Of a stretch of DNA of 64,000 nucleotides, positions 43,402-50,840 are shown piece after piece. This DNA is from SYFT01 sp964471115. GTDB taxonomy: Bacteria > Acidobacteriota > Vicinamibacteria > Vicinamibacterales > SCN-69-37. Below the pieces are notes generated by a model that saw nothing but the letters and a program-made list of their open reading frames with translations, was not told the DNA's origin and did not search any database. Position numbers and translations under genes: made by a program. The DNA lies in assembly GCA_964471115.1 (NCBI GenBank), contig CAYYFE010000006.1, forward strand, positions 62,001 to 126,000, given 5' to 3'. Numbering within the stretch: the stretch's first letter is position 1; every line of letters starts with the position of its first letter.

Positions 43402-45183
43402 ATGCTGCTCCTGGACGCTGAGCTTGACACACTTCTCGCGGCCATCGCCACCGGCGACGCGCGCGTGGTATCGCCGCTGTTTGCCGCCTACCTCGCGGCC
43501 GAGCCGCGCGCCGGACGAAAGCGGCATCTGGCCGGCCTGCAGTTGCTGGCGCGCGGCCACCGCGGCGAGGCCAGCGCGAGACTGGAGGCGGCGGCACTCG
43601 AGGCGCCGGACGCCGGCGCAATCCGCAACAACCACGGCCATGTGCTGATGCTCCGGGAACAATGGGACGCGGCGGCGGCGCAGCTGCGCGCCGCGCATGC
43701 GCTGCTCCCATCGGCCATCGAACCGCTGGTCAATCTGGCGGACATCCTGGCGCTCTGTGACCTGCCGTCGGAAGCGCGCCGCGTCCTCGACCGCGCGCTG
43801 GCGATCGCGCCCGATCATCCCGACACCGCCCTCCGTCTGCTCCGGCTCAGCCTCCGCCTCTCCGATCAGGCCGGCGCGGCGCACGCCGCGTCCATCCTGG
43901 CGCGCGCGCCGGCGCCGTCGGCCGCCGCCTCGTACGGCCTCGGCCGGTACTGCGAACACATCGGCGATCTGGACGCCGCCGCGCGCCACTTCTCAGCCGC
44001 GGCGGCGATGGGCAGCGGCGCAGCGCACAGCCGCCTGGCCCGGCAGGCGCTCGATCGTCACGACCTGGATGCGCTCACCCGCCATGCGGCGCTGGCGACG
44101 ACGCTGGCACCCGATGACAGTGACGCCTGGCGCGTGCGCGCGCTTTCGCATCAGCTGGACGGCGACCTCGCCGGGGCGCGGCGCGCGGCCCACCTGGCGT
44201 TTGCCTGCAGCCGCCAGACCGCCCGTGACGTCGCCAACTACATCGAGACCCTGGCGTTCGACCTCGGGACCGAGGTGTCGCTGGCCGGGTACGAGTCGCG
44301 CTGGAGCACGCGGACTCCGCAGCCGGAGGCGGCCCGGTCGCGGTTCTCCGGCCGGCGATGGCTGGGCCAGCCTGCCGGCAGCGACCACGACCTCCTGATC
44401 CACACGGAACAGGGACTCGGCGACGCGCTGCAGTACATCCGTTGCGTCAGCGCCGTGCAGGCGCTCGGATGGCGCGTACACCTGGCCACTCATCCCGCCC
44501 TTCTCCGGTTGCTGGCACGCGTGCCTGGCGTCGCCTCCGTCACCACCCTCGAGGAGGCCGCGGCGCTGCCGTGGCACTGCCCGACGGCGAGCCTGCCCTT
44601 TGCGGTTGAGCCGCAGCTGGGTGATCCGGCCGCCAGTGTCCCGTACGTGTCGGCCGACCCCGCCGACATCGAGACCTGGCGGCGCCGGCTCGCGGGCGGC
44701 CCGGGGCCCACGGTCGGACTCGTCACCAGCTGCAATCCCCGGCACCCGCGACACGCCCAGCGATCGATCCCGTGGGCCCTGATCGCGCCGCTCGCGCGGG
44801 TCGCAGGCGTGACGTTCGTCCTGATTCAGCCCGACGAGGCGGGCGGCCCCCCGCGGTTTCGCCGCGCGCCCTCGACGTGGCCGGGCCCGGCGCGACTCCT
44901 CGATGTCAGCGATCATGGCGGCGACCTGCTCGAGACCGCCGCCGCAATCGCCGCGCTCGACCTGCTGGTCACCGTCGATACCGCCCTGCTCCACCTCGGC
45001 GGGGCGCTGGGCCAGCCGGTCTGGGCGTTGCTGTCCGCGTATCCGCAGGCGCGGTGGCTGCCGCGTCCCGGCCGGACGTGGTACCCCACGGTGCGACTCT
45101 TTCAGCAATCAGTGCCGGGCGACTGGACCGCAGTCATTGAGTCGGTGCGGGCCGAGCTGAGTGCGGCTTACGCCCGCAAGTGA
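43402..45183 (+). CDS. TPR-repeat glycosyltransferase (GT41/GT9-like)
   Basis: A 593-residue protein from ATG 43402. Residues about 1-290 are tetratricopeptide-like helices (IEPLVNLADILALCDLPSEA, ARRVLDRALAIAPDHPDTAL, HAALATTLAPDDSDAWRVRA). Residues about 320-590 are a GT-B domain with LLIHTEQGLGDALQYIRCVS, GLVTSCNPRHPRHAQRSIPW and LLVTVDTALLHLGGALGQPV, the pattern of TPR-linked GT41/GT9 transferases; such enzymes glycosylate proteins or peptides. The starts of this gene and the kinase gene are only two bases apart on opposite strands. Its end overlaps the convergent sulfotransferase by 16 bases. Confidence 0.85.
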   Translation: MLLLDAELDTLLAAIATGDARVVSPLFAAYLAAEPRAGRKRHLAGLQLLARGHRGEASARLEAAALEAPDAGAIRNNHGHVLMLREQWDAAAAQLRAAHALLPSAIEPLVNLADILALCDLPSEARRVLDRALAIAPDHPDTALRLLRLSLRLSDQAGAAHAASILARAPAPSAAASYGLGRYCEHIGDLDAAARHFSAAAAMGSGAAHSRLARQALDRHDLDALTRHAALATTLAPDDSDAWRVRALSHQLDGDLAGARRAAHLAFACSRQTARDVANYIETLAFDLGTEVSLAGYESRWSTRTPQPEAARSRFSGRRWLGQPAGSDHDLLIHTEQGLGDALQYIRCVSAVQALGWRVHLATHPALLRLLARVPGVASVTTLEEAAALPWHCPTASLPFAVEPQLGDPAASVPYVSADPADIETWRRRLAGGPGPTVGLVTSCNPRHPRHAQRSIPWALIAPLARVAGVTFVLIQPDEAGGPPRFRRAPSTWPGPARLLDVSDHGGDLLETAAAIAALDLLVTVDTALLHLGGALGQPVWALLSAYPQARWLPRPGRTWYPTVRLFQQSVPGDWTAVIESVRAELSAAYARK

Positions 45184-45830
45184 GTCGGGCCGCGACCCGG
45201 CTCGTGCCCGGCATACCCAAACGCCTCGATATCTTCGCGATAAGTCACGGCCACCTTCGCTGCCAGGTCGTCGGTGTAATAACTCGCCGCCGCCTCGTGG
45301 GTGGAGGCGTTCAGCTGCGGCAGCGGGCCTGACGGCAGGCCAAGGCGACGGCAGACATGGTCGAAGTCGTCCTGCAGACGCTCGAAGCGGCCGATGAAGT
45401 CCAGGGACAGGCGGCCGACGGCATCAATCAGAAATGACTGTTGCGCCGCGAACCACGTGTCTGCCCGCGTCCGTTCGCTCTCGAGCAACAGCGGCAGGTA
45501 CCGCTGGGGATACGCCTGGAACAGCGGCCGGTGGGCGTTCCGGAAGAACGCGCACGAAATGAACCGATCCCACGGGTTCCGGACGAATGCAAATTTGAAA
45601 TAGCCGGACCACGCCTCGGCAGGCAGCCACGGCTGGGCCTCAACCGCGCGAATGTGCCCGTGTCCGATTCGCGCCAGCGCGTCGATGGGCAGGCGCCGCG
45701 ACGCTTGCCAGTCGGACTGTTCCCAATCGCGCACCGGATCCAGATGGGGCCGCAGCGCGGCCCGGATGGACTGAGTGCCGGTCTTCGGGACCGCGAGAAA
45801 GATGAACCTCCTGGAGTGGCAGACGATCAT
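45168..45830 (-). CDS. Sulfotransferase family 2 protein (3)
   Basis: A 220-residue protein of the chondroitin/carbohydrate sulfotransferase type: P-loop FIFLAVPKTGTQSIRAAL, 3'-phosphate motif FKFAFVRNPWDRFISCAFFR, and a C-terminal YREDIEAFGY, the usual end of this family. It takes PAPS as donor. It is divergent from the tail-collar gene. Cytosolic by sequence, though animal homologues are Golgi membrane proteins. Confidence 0.9.
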   Translation of the reverse strand: MIVCHSRRFIFLAVPKTGTQSIRAALRPHLDPVRDWEQSDWQASRRLPIDALARIGHGHIRAVEAQPWLPAEAWSGYFKFAFVRNPWDRFISCAFFRNAHRPLFQAYPQRYLPLLLESERTRADTWFAAQQSFLIDAVGRLSLDFIGRFERLQDDFDHVCRRLGLPSGPLPQLNASTHEAAASYYTDDLAAKVAVTYREDIEAFGYAGHEPGRGPTHLRA

Positions 45831-45928
45831 GGCACGTCAGACCGACTATACTCCTGCCACACCGTTCAGTCGTGTGTGTGGAGCCGTTGTTCAGACGGCG
45901 CGGTCGTCACTGCGTAGAGGAGATGTCG

Positions 45929-46576
45929 ATGGAAGCATTTATCGGAACGATTCAGGCCTTCGGATTCAACTTTCCACCGCGCGGCTGGGCGCCGTGTGAC
46001 GGACGCCAGCTCTCGATCGCGCAGTGGAGCGCCGTCTTCTCGCTGCTGGGCACCCAGTTTGGCGGCAACGGGCAGACCACGTTCGCGCTGCCTGACCTGC
46101 GCGGGCGCCACATGGTCAACCAGGGACAGGGCCCTGGCCTGCAGATGTACACGATCGGGCAGACTGGCGGCGCGGAAAGCACCACGCTGACCCAGGGCCA
46201 GATGCCGATGCACACGCACATCGCGGTGGCGCAGCCGCACACCCACTCGACCCAGGCGCACACCCACACCAACACCGCGACGTCGGCGCTGTTTGCCGAG
46301 CGTCTCGCCGGGAATCTGGCCAACCCGAACGGCAACATGATGGCGTCGGCGGCCAACATGTACCTCGCGCCGGCGGCCCAGAACAACGTGCAGCTCGCGG
46401 CCGACTCGATCACCACCGCGGTCACGATTGATCAGGCGGCGGTCACACTCGACCCCGCCACCGTCACCGTCACCAACAGCGCGGCCGGCGGCTCCCAGCC
46501 GTTCGACAACCGTCCGCCGTACCTCTGCGTGAACATCTGCATCTGCCTCGAAGGCATCTTCCCGTCGCGGAACTGA
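45929..46576 (+). CDS. Phage tail-collar / MdpB-like microcystin-dependent protein
   Basis: A 215-residue protein from ATG 45929, seven bases after AGAGGAG (ATG 45923 is too close to the site). The MEAFIGTIQAFGFNFPPRGW opening, CDGRQLSIAQWSAVFSLLG, QTTFALPDLRGRHMVNQGQG and final PPYLCVNICICLEGIFPSRN are hallmarks of the tail-collar fold known from phage tail fibres and from bacterial MdpB. A central His-rich stretch (HTHIAVAQPHTHSTQAHTHT) may bind metal. No signal peptide. It is followed after 7 bases by the PBP-fold gene. There are no other phage genes nearby, so it is a bacterial-type collar protein. Confidence 0.88.
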   Translation: MEAFIGTIQAFGFNFPPRGWAPCDGRQLSIAQWSAVFSLLGTQFGGNGQTTFALPDLRGRHMVNQGQGPGLQMYTIGQTGGAESTTLTQGQMPMHTHIAVAQPHTHSTQAHTHTNTATSALFAERLAGNLANPNGNMMASAANMYLAPAAQNNVQLAADSITTAVTIDQAAVTLDPATVTVTNSAAGGSQPFDNRPPYLCVNICICLEGIFPSRN

Positions 46577-46583
46577 CGCGCCG

Positions 46584-47717
46584 ATGTCCCTGGGCCGTTC
46601 CGGCCCGCTCCGCGTGGGCGTGTTGCCGCCAGGTTCGAGTTTCGTGCCGCTGCTGGCAGAGGATCTGCTTGCGGCCTTGGAACTCGGCCTGGCGGACGCG
46701 GGCGTGCCGGCTGAACTCGTGGCCGAGTTCGCCGACCACAATGCCGACCCGAAGGTGGTCGCGCCGAAAGCGCAACAACTGCTCGTCGGTCAACGATGCG
46801 CGTGCGTGGTCGCGCCCCTGAACGTCTCGTTGATGGAGCGGCTGGCGCCGAACTTCCAGTTCCGGAACAGCCCGCTGCTGGCCCTGACCCTCGGCGAAGA
46901 CCCACTGTTCGACACCGCGCGCAATCCCTGCCTGTTCGTGCACAGTCACCAGCTGTGGCGCGCAGCCTGGATGTGCGGGTACCTCGGCGTCCGTCGCTTC
47001 GGCCCCCGCGCGGCGATGCTGCTGGGCCTGCACGACGGCGGCTACGGGCTGGCGTTTGCGTTCCAGCTGGGCCTGGAGGCCGCGGGCGGAGAGGTGGCCC
47101 ACGTGGCCGTGACGCACCGGCACTCGCGCCGTGACGATCCGAGCGACGACATCGCGGCGGCGTTGCGCGCGACCCCCGACTTCGTGTGGGCGGCCTACTC
47201 CGGTCTCGAAGCCATCTCGTTCCTGCAGGCCTACGCGCGACGGCCCGGCCTGGCCGCGCTGCCCATCATCGGGCTGTCACCGCTGGTCGAGGATCACGTC
47301 CGTGCCGGAGTGGGCGCCGCCGCGGCCGGCCTGCACATCGTCACCCCCGGTCCGTCGTCGGCCGACCAGCATGCCCTCACGCTCGCGCTGACGAAGGCGC
47401 TGACGCGCCGGCCGCATCCGTATGTGGTGCTGGCGTACGAATCCGCGCGACTCCTCGGTCTGGCGGCCGGACGTGTGGCCGGCGGCCAGGCCGATCTGCC
47501 GGCCGCGCTCCGCGACGTTGCGTTTGACAGCGCCCGCGGCGCGGTGCGGTTTGACGATGGCGTCGAACGTCCAATCCCGTTCTGCCTGCGACGGATGACC
47601 GCTGACGGCGAAACCGTCGACGATGTCGACGGGGTGCCCGCCCTCGACGAGCAATGCGGCGCGGCCCGCCGCAATCTCGTCAAGCAGGGTTGGGTCAATC
47701 CCTACCTCTGCGCGTGA
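46584..47717 (+). CDS. Periplasmic-binding-fold protein without signal peptide
   Basis: A 377-residue protein matching type I periplasmic-binding (branched-chain amino-acid binding, LivJ-like) folds: LRVGVLPPGSSFVPLLAEDL, VAPLNVSLMERLAPNFQF, HSHQLWRAAWMCGYLGVRRF, ATPDFVWAAYSGLEAISFLQ, LPIIGLSPLVEDHV. There is no signal peptide or lipobox before the fold, so the protein is cytoplasmic and not a normal ABC binding protein. It is co-transcribed with the tail-collar and formyltransferase genes (7-base gap, then TGATG overlap). A sensor or ligand-carrier role is possible. Confidence 0.8.
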   Translation: MSLGRSGPLRVGVLPPGSSFVPLLAEDLLAALELGLADAGVPAELVAEFADHNADPKVVAPKAQQLLVGQRCACVVAPLNVSLMERLAPNFQFRNSPLLALTLGEDPLFDTARNPCLFVHSHQLWRAAWMCGYLGVRRFGPRAAMLLGLHDGGYGLAFAFQLGLEAAGGEVAHVAVTHRHSRRDDPSDDIAAALRATPDFVWAAYSGLEAISFLQAYARRPGLAALPIIGLSPLVEDHVRAGVGAAAAGLHIVTPGPSSADQHALTLALTKALTRRPHPYVVLAYESARLLGLAAGRVAGGQADLPAALRDVAFDSARGAVRFDDGVERPIPFCLRRMTADGETVDDVDGVPALDEQCGAARRNLVKQGWVNPYLCA

Positions 47718-48727
47718 TGACCGTCCACGCGTCACCGCCTCGCACGGTCCTGTTTGCCGACGGCCTGGTGGCGCAGCCGACGATGGAGGCCCTGCTCGGC
47801 GCCGGGTGGGTGGCCGGACTGGTCACGCCGCGTGCGTCAGTCGAGGCCTCGCCACTGCGCCTGCTGGCGCGTCACCAGTCGGTCCCCGTGCTCGACGTCA
47901 CCCGCGCGGATCTTGCGGCCGGCATCGACACCTGGCTGCAGACCTGCCGGCCGGATCTGGTGTTGTCGATCGCGTTTCCCTATCGCATCCCCGCGTCGCT
48001 GATCGCGATGCCGCCCCTGGGCGCGTTCAACGTACACGGCGGACGTTTGCCCAGGTATCGCGGGCCGCAGCCGGTGTTCTGGCAACTCGTCAATCAGGAG
48101 TCCGAGGGCGCCGTCGCCGTACACCTCATGGACGAGGCGTTCGATCGCGGCCCGGTGGCGGTGTCGCACCCGATCCCGATTGATCCGGACGACACCCATG
48201 GCCTCCACACCGTCCGCGTGGCCTTCGCCGCGGTGGCCGCGGTCCGGGCCCTGTGCGCGGCCCTCCTCCAGTTCGGCCGCCGCCTCCCCCTCGAGCCGCA
48301 GGAGGAAGCCGCCGCCGGCTTTCAGCGGCGGCCGGCCTACGACGACCTGGTCATTCGATGGGACCAGCACACGGGGCGTGACATTCGCGCACGCGTCAAG
48401 GCGGGAAACCCGTGGAACCACGGCGCGTTCACCTCGCTCAAGGGCGTGGACCTTCGACTGACCGACGTGACGCTGATCGAAGGCGCCGGCCGGCCGTCGG
48501 CCGCCCCCGGTGAGGTGCTGGCCGTTCACGCCGCTGACGGCGTGTTGATCAACTGCCGGGACGGGTCGGCGCTGCGCGCCGACGTGATCTCCCTGCGCGA
48601 AGGACTGCTGCCGGGACGCGCGCTGGCGGCCTTCGGGGTGACGGCGGGTGATTGCTTCACGCCTCCGGTGTCGACCGGACCGGACGCCGGCGCTCGAGGT
48701 CCTGCCACACCGCCTCGAGCGTCGTAA
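47717..48727 (+). CDS. Formyltransferase (Formyl_trans_N/C)
   Basis: A 336-residue protein with the N10-formyltetrahydrofolate-dependent formyltransferase fold. The catalytic triad Asn-His-Asp is visible in AFNVHGGRLPRYRGPQPVFW and HLMDEAFDRGPV, and the C-terminal OB-like half contains WNHGAFTSLKG and VLAVHAADGVLINCRDGSAL. Members formylate Met-tRNA or amino sugars; this one is neither a housekeeping fmt by context nor next to sugar aminotransferases. It starts in a TGATG overlap with the PBP-fold gene. Its last 24 codons overlap the convergent sulfotransferase (4). Confidence 0.87.
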   Translation: MTVHASPPRTVLFADGLVAQPTMEALLGAGWVAGLVTPRASVEASPLRLLARHQSVPVLDVTRADLAAGIDTWLQTCRPDLVLSIAFPYRIPASLIAMPPLGAFNVHGGRLPRYRGPQPVFWQLVNQESEGAVAVHLMDEAFDRGPVAVSHPIPIDPDDTHGLHTVRVAFAAVAAVRALCAALLQFGRRLPLEPQEEAAAGFQRRPAYDDLVIRWDQHTGRDIRARVKAGNPWNHGAFTSLKGVDLRLTDVTLIEGAGRPSAAPGEVLAVHAADGVLINCRDGSALRADVISLREGLLPGRALAAFGVTAGDCFTPPVSTGPDAGARGPATPPRAS

Positions 48728-49580
48728 GGTCCACGCCAGGAATGCCGGCAGCGGGGTCGCCCTGAAACGGTTCAAACGGCCGCTTGGCGTGTGTGGCGCA
48801 GCGCAGGGCGATCTGCGCCCGTGAGGGCGCGTCATCCGGCAGGCCCATCCAGCGGGCGGCGCGCAGAAACGCCGCCGGGAACCCTTCGTCGTAGCTCACC
48901 AGCAGGCTGCGGGCATCGGACGCCGACAGCGACGACAACGCGCGATAGTGATGCTCGAGCACCGCCGCCGCGTACTGGTCCAGACTCACCCGTTCCGGAT
49001 CGTACGCCACGGTGAACGGCGCCGGGTCGAGCAGACCGGGCACCATGTGCATCCCGCGCATCCTCCGCTGTGACGCCAGCACGGCGGCCGGGGCGCGATA
49101 CAGCAGGATGAATGGGACACCGGGGAACCACTGGCGGAGTTCCGAGGCATGAAATACGTGCCAGCAGTCCGCCTTCACGAAGAGCCGGCCGCCGGGGGCC
49201 AGTTGTCCCAGCAGCGACAGCGCCCTGGTGAAGTACTCCTCGCGATTCACGCGACTCGACCGGAGCAGCTGATCGAGCACGGGGGCCTCGGACACGACCA
49301 CGTTGCGCGCGTCGAGCGCGAGGAGTTGCGCGAACAGGGTCGACCCGCATCGGGACACGTGAAAGATGAACGCGCCCGGAGCGGCGGCGCGCGGGACCGG
49401 CGCCTCGAGAATCGCCTCGACCGGCGTGAACCGGCGCCCGCCGCCTTCACGGATCACACGCGCGACGGACGCTTCGAACAACGGCTCGATGAAGCGGACC
49501 CCGGCCACGTCAATCCACTCGCAGCGCTCGACGCCATCCACGGTGACGAGACGTGCCGGCACCCAGCAGGGCTCGCTCAC
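48657..49580 (-). CDS. Sulfotransferase-like P-loop protein (4)
   Basis: A 307-residue protein from GTG 49580, which overlaps the stop of the beta-hydroxylase gene (GTGA). P-loop in GAFIFHVSRCGSTLFAQLLA (SRCGST family), followed by RLFVKADCWHVFHASELRQW and VPFILLYRAPAAVLASQRRM. The 'HVSRCGSTL' subfamily is common next to Asp/Asn beta-hydroxylases. Coupled translation suggests both act on one substrate. Confidence 0.87.
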   Translation of the reverse strand: MSEPCWVPARLVTVDGVERCEWIDVAGVRFIEPLFEASVARVIREGGGRRFTPVEAILEAPVPRAAAPGAFIFHVSRCGSTLFAQLLALDARNVVVSEAPVLDQLLRSSRVNREEYFTRALSLLGQLAPGGRLFVKADCWHVFHASELRQWFPGVPFILLYRAPAAVLASQRRMRGMHMVPGLLDPAPFTVAYDPERVSLDQYAAAVLEHHYRALSSLSASDARSLLVSYDEGFPAAFLRAARWMGLPDDAPSRAQIALRCATHAKRPFEPFQGDPAAGIPGVDLTTLEAVWQDLERRRPVRSTPEA

Positions 49581-50260
49581 CCGTCGGCCTCGAGCGCGTC
49601 GGCCAGCCGCCGGTCCGTCTCGGTGCCCCGGCTGCGCAGTTCCTCGACCACGCGGCGACGCACCTCCGGCCTCATCCGGCGCGCGTCGGCATCGGCGGCG
49701 AAGTCGTACCCCGCGGCCGCAAACACGGCGTCCGACCACTCGTTCCGGCGGCCATCGATGATCAGGTGCACGCGGTCGCTGGCGCCCTCGTTGCTGACGC
49801 TGTGCGGCCGCGTGAAATCCGCATACCAGCATTCGCCGGGCTGCATCACGAGCCGATGGCCGGCGACGACGAACCGGGTCTCGGCATTGGTGGTGATGGG
49901 CACGTGCAGGCGGAAGAACCCTTCCGCGTAGGACGCGCCGCGATCGGTGTGTTCGGCGATCACGCTGCCCGGCGTGAGCCGCAGCAGCCGGACGGTCTCC
50001 AGCGGGCACGCAAAGGTGTCGAGCACCTCGCGGAAGTAGGCGCACGCCTGCAGCAGGGACGCCTCGCGATACCCCTCGAGCCCCGGAATCGACAGCAGGT
50101 CGTCCTCGGCCCCGGAGGCCGAACGCAGCGCCACGCCGCCCCATTCGCCGGCGTAATCACGGCGATTGGCGTGTGGCTGCCAGGCCTGGCGGCAGTGCTC
50201 CAGGTCGCCGGCCAGCCGGACCGGGTCGAACCTGAACGGCAGTTGCAGAACGACGGTCAA
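49577..50260 (-). CDS. Aspartyl/asparaginyl beta-hydroxylase-like oxygenase (2)
   Basis: A 227-residue Fe(II)/2-oxoglutarate oxygenase from TTG 50260. The HxD motif is His104-Thr-Asp106 (GSVIAEHTDRGASYAEGF), the distal His in DFTRPHSVSNEG and the Arg in SDRVHLIIDG. The family hydroxylates Asp/Asn side chains. It is coupled at the 5' end to a short ORF (TTGA overlap) and at the 3' end to a sulfotransferase (GTGA). This suggests a small peptide that is hydroxylated and then sulfated, but that is inference. Confidence 0.85.
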   Translation of the reverse strand: MTVVLQLPFRFDPVRLAGDLEHCRQAWQPHANRRDYAGEWGGVALRSASGAEDDLLSIPGLEGYREASLLQACAYFREVLDTFACPLETVRLLRLTPGSVIAEHTDRGASYAEGFFRLHVPITTNAETRFVVAGHRLVMQPGECWYADFTRPHSVSNEGASDRVHLIIDGRRNEWSDAVFAAAGYDFAADADARRMRPEVRRRVVEELRSRGTETDRRLADALEADG

Positions 50261-50454
50261 TGTAGGTGCGCCTTGTAGTGCTCTCTCAGCAGGTCGCGTC
50301 CGAAGTCGCCGTCGAAGTCCCGCCACACGGAGTGGATGTGGTTGCTGCCCCGGACGCCTCCGTCGGCGTCTGGGCAGCGCGCGTCCCGGCGACGGCGCGT
50401 CGTTCCAGCCTGCTTCCTCGCCGCGGCCTGGAAGATGACGCGGCAAGTATACAC
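50257..50454 (-). CDS. Short ORF coupled to beta-hydroxylase gene, possible peptide
   Basis: A 65-codon frame whose stop TGA overlaps the TTG start of the beta-hydroxylase gene, a sign of coupled translation. Its second half has strongly GC-ending codons and reads VRGSNHIHSVWRDFDGDFGR then DLLREHYKAHLH, acidic and aromatic. The first half is Arg-rich and less convincing. A TATACT -10-like box at 50451-50446 falls at the 5' end, so the true start is probably further downstream than the GTG at 50454. It could be a substrate peptide of the oxygenase. No homologue is recognised. Confidence 0.4.
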   Translation of the reverse strand: MYTCRVIFQAAARKQAGTTRRRRDARCPDADGGVRGSNHIHSVWRDFDGDFGRDLLREHYKAHLH

Positions 50455-50498
50455 GCGTCGCGCACAGTGCGCCGCGGCCGCCGGCGCGCGGTGAGCCC

Positions 50499-50840
50499 GT
50501 GTATCGCCGGGTGGTTACACACCGTCTCGACCTGGTCCTCGGTGGGACACTCGCGATCGCAACTCTGCCGCTGGCGGCAGCGGTGACCTGGCGGTCATGG
50601 CCTGCCTGGGGCGGCCGCTCTTCTTCCATCAATGGCGGCCGGGCCAACACGGCCGGTTGTTCGGGTTGACGACCGCTGCTGCCGGATTACCTGCCTCACT
50701 ACTCCGCTCGTCAGGCCCGGCGCCACGACGTGCGCCCAGAGCTGACGGGGCTGTCGCAGGTGTCGGGTCGCAATGCCCTTGACTGGCACACTCGGCTCGA
50801 ACTGGATGTGGCCTACTGGCAATCCCGCCCGAGTCATTGC
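50499..50840 (+). pseudogene. Decayed initiating sugar transferase (WcaJ/PglC type)
   Basis: Three fragments in two frames match an undecaprenyl-phosphate sugar phosphotransferase. Fragment 1 is VTHRLDLVLGGTLAIATLPL (membrane helix); fragment 2, in another frame, is LGRPLFFHQWRPGQHGRLFG (normally PVLFRQERPGRHGRPF); fragment 3 is PDYLPHYSARQARRHDVRPE then LTGLSQVSGRNALDWHTRLE and LDVAYW. About 100 residues that carry KFRTM and the catalytic Asp-Glu are missing between fragments 2 and 3, and the C-terminus is cut at the O-antigen ligase end. The gene is therefore inactive. Confidence 0.8.

Noticed and set aside
45929..46576. Prophage or tailocin remnant because of the tail-collar domain
   Set aside because: No other structural, lysis or integration genes nearby; MdpB-like collar proteins are common bacterial genes.
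50286..50522. Minus-strand 78-codon frame ending in a Ser/Thr/Cys-rich stretch like a lanthipeptide core
   Set aside because: Its third codon positions are mixed while the overlapping frame that ends at 50257 has consistently GC-ending codons and is coupled to the oxygenase gene; no lanthionine synthetase is near.
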